A DNA stretch of 64,000 nucleotides from Woeseiaceae bacterium (lineage in GTDB: Bacteria; Pseudomonadota; Gammaproteobacteria; Steroidobacterales; Woeseiaceae): positions 124,001 through 188,000 of the forward strand of contig JASJCQ010000003.1 in assembly GCA_030065915.1 (NCBI GenBank). The letters are read 5' to 3'. The first letter of the stretch is position 1. Each line of letters opens with the position of its first letter. This document shows, piece after piece, positions 54,566 through 64,000 of this stretch. The notes under the pieces are model-generated. The model made no database searches. It saw only the letters and a program-made list of their open reading frames with translations, and was not told the origin of the DNA. Made by a program: the position numbers and the translations under genes.

Positions 54566-55118
54566 CCACGTAGCGCATCGGTCCACCCGGATCGATCGCA
54601 TCGAACGGGTAGCAGGTCACGAGACTCAGGAACGCGTCGTCTGTGTCCAGCGTCAGCGCACCGCGACGTGAGTCGACGACGTGGTTGCCGATAACCTCGT
54701 AGAGGTACTGCAGGCCACTGGGGCGCTCCACGATCATCGTGTCACCGACCTCGACATCTCTTAAGAAACGAAAATGCGTGTCCCGATGACCGGCGATGAC
54801 GGCATTGCCGACGTCGCCTGGTGTCGCGCTGGCGCTCAGGTGACCCGGGCCGAAGGCCAGTGTTCGCCCGGAGCCGCCGGACAGCACGATCAGGTCGACG
54901 CGACCAGAGTCCGCCAGCAGCCTCGCGACCGGGTAGGTGTCGGCCCAGGGCCACGGGCGCGCCTCCAGGTCGCCGTCACCCGCGCGCTCCCAGGCGCGCT
55001 GCATCAGGTCCTGTGCCAGCCAGGCCTTCGCCGGGATGTAGGCGCTCTGTCCGAGCGGCCAGAACCCCAGACACAACAGGCAGCTCACGAGCCCGTACTT
55101 CTTAAGCCAGCGACGCAC
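54543..55118 (-). CDS. Class GN sortase (marine proteobacterial sortase)
   Basis: 191 residues. Membrane-anchored transpeptidase. N-terminal helix about 9-27; catalytic triad visible: H111 in IAGHRDTHF, C169 in LVTCYPF and R182 in GPMRYVV. Its only obvious substrate is the neighbouring VIT/vWA protein, whose gene it overlaps by 17 bases. The pair plus the two-component genes match the proteobacterial dedicated sortase system. Confidence 0.93.
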   Translation of the reverse strand: MRRWLKKYGLVSCLLCLGFWPLGQSAYIPAKAWLAQDLMQRAWERAGDGDLEARPWPWADTYPVARLLADSGRVDLIVLSGGSGRTLAFGPGHLSASATPGDVGNAVIAGHRDTHFRFLRDVEVGDTMIVERPSGLQYLYEVIGNHVVDSRRGALTLDTDDAFLSLVTCYPFDAIDPGGPMRYVVTLRKLL

Positions 55119-57201
55119 GACGACGCCTCTGTATCAGGAATGTCAGCGCGGCGAGCAGCAGGAACACAGCCGCTTGCAGCCTGAGCGCCGCAGCCGGGGT
55201 CGCCGTCGCCGGGAAACCGAAGATCGCGTTGGCGCTCTGGCCGTGAGGCATCAGGTTCGGCACCTGGTCTTTCGACAACGGCGCGCCCGCCGGGCGGACC
55301 GGCGTCTTGTCGACGGCGACCAGGCTCGTGTACTTGCTGACGATGTGGTGCGTCATCGCGGTCTCAACGATGCTCGCGCGAATCTCGTCGGGGTTCGCTC
55401 CGCGGCGTGCCGCATCCGACAGCTCTGCGATGCGTGCTCGCGCCCACAGCGCGCCAACGCCGAAGGCGCTGTGATCGTCGGTGACCGGTATCTCGGTGGT
55501 CCAGCGCTCACCGGGCATGTTGCCGGCGATGTTTATCGACTCACCCATCGGAAACGGCGCATCGGCGCGCACGCGCACCGAAACCGGCTCTCCGAGATAG
55601 AGGTCCGGCACACGAGAGGGGTAGGCATCGACGCCGGCCGGCCAGTCGATCTGGATATCGGTGACCTGCGGCGCTTCGAGTTTCGCGAACAGCCGGTCCA
55701 TCTTCTCGCCGACCTCGTGCATCGCGGAGATGATCGTGAACGTCCCGCGACCGAGCTCGGCCGACTTGCGCATGAACCAGCTGTTGGGTGCGGAGCCGAT
55801 GCCTACCGTGAACAACCGTGTCGCCCCGAGCTGTTGCTCAATGACCCGGTAAAGCGCGTCTTCGTTACCGACGCTGCCGTCGGTAATGAAGATCACCTGC
55901 TTCAGGTGCGTCTCGGTCACGGGCGAGCTGAGCGCGAATTTCAGTGCCGGCTTCATCTCGGTACCGCCATTGGCCTGCAGCCTGGCGACGAAGGTCTGCG
56001 CATGGGACAGGTTCGCCGTGCTCGCGTCGACGCTGTCGTTGAACAATGGCCGCATGACCGAGTTGAACTCGATGATATTGAAGCGATCGCCCGGCAGCAG
56101 CCGCTGCAGCGCGCGCCCGAGCGCGTTCTTAGCCTGGTTGATCGACGTGCCGTGCATCGATCCCGACGTGTCGATGATGAAGATCGTTTCACGCGGCATG
56201 CGTAAAGGCGCGACCCGGCCTTCAACGGGCGGCACGAGCATCAGCAGGTAATAGCTCTCGCCATCGATGATCTCCGAGAAACTCATCGCCCGCGGCTTCG
56301 AGTCTGCAAGTGGGCGCCACACCAGTTCGAAATCGTGATCGAGCCGCGTGTCCGGATCGTCCAGCGAGACCGAGTACCGGCCAGCCTCTTCCCTGATGCT
56401 GACCGGGTGATAGCGACTCGCGATGATGTCGAGCGGCACGCCTGCGTTCACGAACACGTCCAGCGAGACCCGGTGTTCATTGGAGCGTTGAACCATCGGC
56501 GGTGAAATTAACGAGGCGTCGATAACTTCCGTCGTATCGGCCGACCATCCGCTGCCTTTCCGGTCAGCCAGCGGGCTGCCTGGCATGTAACGCGGGGTCA
56601 GCGTCATCGGGAAACGGAAGCTGAATGTCCCGGCGTCGTAGCGGGCTTCTTCCAGGTACTCGATCTCGACCGTGACCGCCTCGCCAGGAGCGATGTTTGC
56701 GACAGCCGTCGTGAACAGGTTGGCGCGTTGCTGCTCGACCAGCGTGGTCTTCTTGCCTTCGGCCTTCGCCTTCTCGTAGGCCTTGCGGGCCTTCTCCTTC
56801 TCCTGGATCTCACCCTCGATGATCCGCTCGCCGACTTTCAGGCGCATGTGGTCGACCGCGGCCTCATCGGGCAGTGGAAAGACATAGATACCCTCGGCCC
56901 ATTCAGTCCCGGTGTTCCGGAACTGCTGTCGAACTTTGACCCGCATCACCAGTCCATTGACGGTGATGTCGACGTCCGTGTTCAGCGTTGTCGCCGCGTG
57001 GTAACCATCCTGCATTTTCAGCAGCAGTCCGCCGGCCTTCATCTCGTTCGGGTTGACCGGCTCGGCGTTCGAGAGCAGCGGCATCAGGACCAGGAGCCAC
57101 AGCGCCGCCGTCACGGTCCACGGTGAGTGCTTTTTTCCGAGGTGCCTCGCGGTATCCAGGTGGCCGACCGGCGGGTGCCATGGCTTGTTCGATGTTTGCA
57201 T
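55102..57201 (-). CDS. Sortase target protein with VIT and vWA domains
   Basis: 699 residues from ATG 57201, behind GGGAGG; the frame is open upstream without a site. Signal/membrane helix about 28-45, VIT domain (about 60-190), vWA domain with complete MIDAS start FIIDTSGSMHGTS (about 335-510). The C-terminus is a sorting signal: FGFPATATPAA, a hydrophobic helix and RRRR. Matches the 'marine proteobacterial sortase target protein' family, homologous to inter-alpha-trypsin inhibitor heavy chains. Confidence 0.93.
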   Translation of the reverse strand: MQTSNKPWHPPVGHLDTARHLGKKHSPWTVTAALWLLVLMPLLSNAEPVNPNEMKAGGLLLKMQDGYHAATTLNTDVDITVNGLVMRVKVRQQFRNTGTEWAEGIYVFPLPDEAAVDHMRLKVGERIIEGEIQEKEKARKAYEKAKAEGKKTTLVEQQRANLFTTAVANIAPGEAVTVEIEYLEEARYDAGTFSFRFPMTLTPRYMPGSPLADRKGSGWSADTTEVIDASLISPPMVQRSNEHRVSLDVFVNAGVPLDIIASRYHPVSIREEAGRYSVSLDDPDTRLDHDFELVWRPLADSKPRAMSFSEIIDGESYYLLMLVPPVEGRVAPLRMPRETIFIIDTSGSMHGTSINQAKNALGRALQRLLPGDRFNIIEFNSVMRPLFNDSVDASTANLSHAQTFVARLQANGGTEMKPALKFALSSPVTETHLKQVIFITDGSVGNEDALYRVIEQQLGATRLFTVGIGSAPNSWFMRKSAELGRGTFTIISAMHEVGEKMDRLFAKLEAPQVTDIQIDWPAGVDAYPSRVPDLYLGEPVSVRVRADAPFPMGESINIAGNMPGERWTTEIPVTDDHSAFGVGALWARARIAELSDAARRGANPDEIRASIVETAMTHHIVSKYTSLVAVDKTPVRPAGAPLSKDQVPNLMPHGQSANAIFGFPATATPAAALRLQAAVFLLLAALTFLIQRRRRASLA

Positions 57202-57280
57202 TGCTGACCTCCCATTCGATTCGGGACTATTGCAACGAGGCAATGGGCGGCCGGCGGGGTCGTTGCGTGGCAATGCGCTG

Positions 57281-57301
57281 GCACAATGTGGCAAATTGTG
57301 C
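57281..57301. promoter_or_regulatory. Palindrome in the sortase-locus divergent region
   Basis: GCACAAT (57281-57287), seven bases, ATTGTGC (57295-57301): perfect arms. Lies 80 bases upstream of the target-protein start and 121 upstream of the regulator start. A candidate site for the adjacent response regulator. Confidence 0.5.
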
Positions 57302-57349
57302 GGGTTTGAGACTTATGGCCGAATGACAGGTATGTTGCCGCTGTAGACG

Positions 57350-57366
57350 AGGGCCTGTTAGCACTA
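57350..57366. repeat. 17-bp intergenic motif, copy 2
   Basis: AGGGCCTGTTAGCACTA, 16/17 identical to 23550-23566. It is followed by a hairpin containing AGAAATCTTTCT in the leader of the response-regulator gene. Confidence 0.45.
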
Positions 57367-57421
57367 TGGGGATGAACCCTGCCGGAAGAAATCTTTCTGC
57401 CCGGCAAGGCGGACAAGGGAC

Positions 57422-58114
57422 ATGGCAAAACGAATAGCGATTATCGAAGATGAGGCAGCGATCCGGGCCAACTACTCGGCGGCCTTCTCGCGCGAGGGTT
57501 ACGAGGTCATTGGCTTTGAAGCGAGAGAGCCGGCGCTCAACGCCTTTGCGTCGCGCCTGCCCGACCTCGTCGTGATCGATGTGAACCTGAAGAACGATAT
57601 CGAGGGCGGTTTCGAACTGTGCCGCGAACTTCGCGCGCGCTCTGCCGACCTGCCCATCATTTTCCTGACAGCCCGCGACAGCGAGTTCGATGCCGTGTCC
57701 GGGCTGCGCCTCGGCGCGGACGATTACCTGACCAAGGACATCAGTCTTCCGCACCTGATGGCACGCGTCGCCGCGTTGTTCCGGCGGCTTGACGCCATGC
57801 AGCAGCCGCAGGGACAGGAGGCGACCCTCCGGCGCGGCGATCTGGAGATCGACACGGACCGGATGATCGTGTCGTGGAAGAGCGAGCCTGTCGGGCTGAC
57901 GCTGACCGAGTTCTGGCTCGTGCACGCGATGGCCCGCTACCCCGGGCACGTCAAAAACCGCCAACAGCTGATGGATGCCGCGCAGGCCGTCCTCGACGAC
58001 AACACGATCACATCACACATCAAGCGCATACGCCGTAAATTCGCCGCGATCGACGACAGCTTCGATGCGATCGAGACCGTGTACGGCATGGGATATCGCT
58101 GGCTCGGCGAATAA
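57422..58114 (+). CDS. pdsR: Proteobacterial dedicated sortase system response regulator
   Basis: 230 residues. Receiver domain (about 3-120): acidic IIEDEAAIR, phospho-acceptor Asp in LVVIDVNLKND, Lys in DDYLTKDISLPHL; C-terminal OmpR-type winged helix (about 138-228) ending YGMGYRWLGE. Expected to control the sortase genes in response to the kinase encoded 6 bases downstream. Confidence 0.92.
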   Translation: MAKRIAIIEDEAAIRANYSAAFSREGYEVIGFEAREPALNAFASRLPDLVVIDVNLKNDIEGGFELCRELRARSADLPIIFLTARDSEFDAVSGLRLGADDYLTKDISLPHLMARVAALFRRLDAMQQPQGQEATLRRGDLEIDTDRMIVSWKSEPVGLTLTEFWLVHAMARYPGHVKNRQQLMDAAQAVLDDNTITSHIKRIRRKFAAIDDSFDAIETVYGMGYRWLGE

Positions 58115-58120
58115 CACGCA

Positions 58121-60187
58121 ATGAACCTCAAACGGCAGCTACTCCTCGTCAGCCTGTTGACGCTCGTGCTGCCGTGGGCCGGCTGCGAGTTTATTTCGGA
58201 AACCGAGTCCGCGCTCCGGGCGGGTCAGCAGCAGATGCTGTCAGGCACGGCACGCGCCATCGCCGAGTCCCTGCAACAATACGGCGAGGACTTCCCGCGG
58301 CCGAGCACGGCGCCTGAGCACATCCTCGGCGATCGACTGTACGCGCACGCCTTGTCGCGCGAACCGACCATTGATGGCTACTTCGACGATTGGGCATTAT
58401 CAGAGTCCAGCCTGCAGTCCCTGCGCGGCGTTGGCGGCGCCATCGTCTATGCGGCCGGTACGCGGGACGAGCAGCTCTATGTGTACCTGAGCGTCACCGA
58501 CGCGGGGCTGGTCTACGCAGAGCGTGCCGGCGCAGCGCTGGATGACGGCCCTCCGCACTCAGACCGCATTAGCATCGTCAGCAGCAGTCCGCCGTATCTC
58601 AACGAGCGTATCGAGTTCGCGCCCGAAGCGCCCGGCACCGTGGTTGCCTACCGGGAGACGGCGTTCGGCATCGCGGCCGAGCCGACGATCCAGGCGGTCT
58701 GGCAGGACGTCCCCCGTGGCTACCAGCTGGAAGCGCGCATACCGTTGAGCATCCTCGGCACGCACATTGGCCTCGTAGTCGCCAATACGGCGGATGCCGA
58801 TTCGCCGCCGGTCCGGAGCTCAACCTTCGCATCGCAGCTGCCCGGCAGGCTGGCGAGCATCCAGCCGGACCTGCAGTCGGTCGTTAGCGAACTGATCCAG
58901 CCCGGCATGCGTCTGCTGTTGACGGACGCGGAAGGCTGGCGCATTGCCAACGTCGGGGAACTGCAGACGAGAGCGCGGCCGACCGGGGACGCCGTGTCCG
59001 CGTGGCTTCGGTTTACTTACGACGCACTGGTCGAAAAGGGAACAGACGGTCGCTTGTCCGAGCCCGCGCCAACGGGCCGTGAACAGCAGCCGTATATCGT
59101 GAGCGCTCTGGGCGGTGAGACGGCCGCAGGCTGGTACCGGAGCGCCGGTAGCGGCTCGGCAGTCGTCGCCGTCGCCGTGCCGGTGGCCTGGGGCGGCGAC
59201 ATCGTCGGCGCCGTCGTGTTACAGCAGGGCACAGAGGAAATCCTGAGCCTGACGAACCAGGGACTGGCCCGCCTGATGAACATCACGCTGCTGACGACCC
59301 TCGTCGTCGCGGCAGTTCTGCTCGGCTATGCAACCTGGCTGTCCCGGCGCATTCGTCGCTTAAGCGTCGCGGCGGACGATGCGCTCGACAGCCGGCCCGA
59401 AGGTGGCGAGTTTCGTCTGCCGAGCCACGACGCCAGCGACGAACTCGGCGACCTGTCGCGACGCTTCTCGTTCGTGCTCGAACAGATCAGTGAATACAAC
59501 GAGTACCTGCGAACGCTGGCCTCCAAACTCTCGCACGAGCTACGCACGCCGCTCGCCATCGTGACGTCGTCTCTCGAGAACCTCGAGCACGAACAACTGA
59601 ACGAAGCGTCCGCCAGGTACACCGCGAGAGCGAAGGACGGCGCCGACCGACTACGGACAATCCTCGCTGCAATGAGCGAGGCCAACCGGGTCGAGGAGCT
59701 CGTCCGTAATGCCGACGTTGAGTTATTCGACCTGGAGCAGGTCATCGGGCAGGCGGTCAATGCCTATGCAGGGGTCTTCACCGAGCGACGCTTTACGTTT
59801 GAATCCAACTCGGATCACGCGAAGGTCATGGCGGCGCCCGAACTCATCGTGCAGATGCTCGACAAGCTCGTCGACAATGCCGTTGACTTCAGCCAGCCCG
59901 GCGATGAGATCCGGGTAGAACTATCGAGCCGCGACGGCGAGGTCGACTTATCCGTCACGAACCCCGGTCCGCCGCTGCCGGACACGATGCGCACGCAGCT
60001 GTTCGACTCGCTGGTCTCAGTCCGAGGCGAGCAGGACGACCATCATTTGGGGCTCGGGCTGTTCATCGCCCGGCTCATCGCCGAGGGTCACGAGGGTCGA
60101 ATTCACGCCGACAATACCGCCGACGGCGTCCGCTTTACGGTGACTATGCCGCGGCGCCACGCTGCGCCAGACCGGAATGATGGATGA
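58121..60187 (+). CDS. pdsS: Proteobacterial dedicated sortase system histidine kinase
   Basis: 688 residues. N-terminal helix, a large periplasmic sensor domain (about 30-385; includes TIDGYFDDWALSESSL, reminiscent of a carbohydrate-binding CBM9-like fold), a second helix (about 388-410), HAMP region, H-box LASKLSHELRTPLAIV, N-box LDKLVDNAVDFSQ and GLGLFIARLIAEGH. Partner of the upstream regulator. Its end overlaps a convergent small gene by 44 bases. Confidence 0.92.
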   Translation: MNLKRQLLLVSLLTLVLPWAGCEFISETESALRAGQQQMLSGTARAIAESLQQYGEDFPRPSTAPEHILGDRLYAHALSREPTIDGYFDDWALSESSLQSLRGVGGAIVYAAGTRDEQLYVYLSVTDAGLVYAERAGAALDDGPPHSDRISIVSSSPPYLNERIEFAPEAPGTVVAYRETAFGIAAEPTIQAVWQDVPRGYQLEARIPLSILGTHIGLVVANTADADSPPVRSSTFASQLPGRLASIQPDLQSVVSELIQPGMRLLLTDAEGWRIANVGELQTRARPTGDAVSAWLRFTYDALVEKGTDGRLSEPAPTGREQQPYIVSALGGETAAGWYRSAGSGSAVVAVAVPVAWGGDIVGAVVLQQGTEEILSLTNQGLARLMNITLLTTLVVAAVLLGYATWLSRRIRRLSVAADDALDSRPEGGEFRLPSHDASDELGDLSRRFSFVLEQISEYNEYLRTLASKLSHELRTPLAIVTSSLENLEHEQLNEASARYTARAKDGADRLRTILAAMSEANRVEELVRNADVELFDLEQVIGQAVNAYAGVFTERRFTFESNSDHAKVMAAPELIVQMLDKLVDNAVDFSQPGDEIRVELSSRDGEVDLSVTNPGPPLPDTMRTQLFDSLVSVRGEQDDHHLGLGLFIARLIAEGHEGRIHADNTADGVRFTVTMPRRHAAPDRNDG

Positions 60188-60380
60188 GCCAGTACGCCGC
60201 CACACCCAGAATAGGACCCGCGAAGAACGTGGCCAGCCCCCACCAGATCGGGTGCAGGTTGTAGGTGCGCGCAGCGCGTTGATCGGCATCCTTATAGACG
60301 AAGTAGCCGGCGATCGCGGCGATGACGCGCTCGATTGCCACGGCGATCGGCACGTAGAAAGAAATAAAGTCAGCCAGCAT
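60144..60380 (-). CDS. Small membrane protein
   Basis: 78 residues, ATG 60380 with a strong GGGGAGA site. Two predicted helices (about 5-27 and 45-66) with YKDADQRAARTYNLHPIWWG between, an amphipathic, aromatic linker. Family of unknown function. Overlaps the 3' end of the kinase gene in antisense. Confidence 0.65.
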   Translation of the reverse strand: MLADFISFYVPIAVAIERVIAAIAGYFVYKDADQRAARTYNLHPIWWGLATFFAGPILGVAAYWLIHHSGLAQRGAAA

Positions 60381-60428
60381 CGAAGTCTCCCCAAGGTTGA
60401 GTCACGGCGTGCCCGGCACGCCTCAACA

Positions 60429-64000
<3,572 letters not shown>

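Noticed and set aside
55174..56205. 343-codon plus-strand open frame
   Set aside because: Antisense to the vWA target gene, with Arg/His-rich shadow composition and no domain.

Overview
The window is a G+C-rich, gene-dense piece of a gammaproteobacterial chromosome. Evidence for this is the gene order: algZR-hemCDXY, dapF-DUF484-xerC, hslVU, ubiE-ubiJ-ubiB, rpmB-rpmG-mutM, radC//coaBC-dut, rsmD-coaD//ftsYEX-rpoH and gltBD. A complete 'proteobacterial dedicated sortase' locus and a class GN sortase point to a marine lineage. A Chromatiales- or Woeseiales-like placement is only a guess. I saw no rRNA, tRNA, CRISPR array, prophage, complete insertion sequence or replication origin.

Layout. 0-8.7 kb: the 3' part of an ammonium transporter gene with a strong terminator, a DUF4124 protein, then a tight co-directional run algZ-algR-hemC-hemD-hemX-hemY followed by an epimerase-like and a monooxygenase-like gene. 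8.8-18.9 kb: an orphan ParA on the minus strand, then lysine/peptidoglycan (dapF), dimer resolution (xerC), proteolysis (hslVU), ubiquinone synthesis (ubiE, ubiJ, ubiB), an acyltransferase and trmB. 19-25.7 kb: an AmpG-like permease coupled to a Rieske protein, xthA, pyrE, dut, coaBC and radC. 25.7-26.9 kb: an Xre/RES toxin-antitoxin pair with its own promoter and operator-like palindrome. 27-28.3 kb: rpmB, rpmG, mutM.

28.3-34.3 kb is the accessory region. Six or seven small leftward orphan genes of lower G+C are separated by a conserved stem-loop element of about 60-70 bp, one at the 3' side of each gene. This looks like a gene-cassette array, but no integrase and no canonical attC core can be seen. 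It ends in a lipoprotein gene and a DUF6928 gene broken by one in-frame TAG.

34.3-43.5 kb returns to core genes: coaD, rsmD, ftsY, ftsE, ftsX and rpoH. A perfect 9-9-9 CIRCE element lies directly upstream of rpoH, implying HrcA control of sigma-32. Then come an OmpA-like lipoprotein, glutaryl-CoA dehydrogenase and a MATE exporter. 43.6-54.6 kb is metabolic and accessory: acetolactate synthase and aldehyde dehydrogenase genes split apart by a 150-bp palindromic insertion/duplication, a VOC protein beside a WYL regulator, a MocR/small-ORF/EamA locus, a second small orphan-gene patch flanked by a repeated 12-mer, a second MATE exporter and a NUDIX hydrolase. 54.5-60.4 kb is the sortase system: sortase and its VIT/vWA target on the minus strand, response regulator and histidine kinase on the plus strand, with a palindrome in the shared intergenic region. 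60.4-64 kb holds gltD and the 3' half of gltB, which runs off the window.
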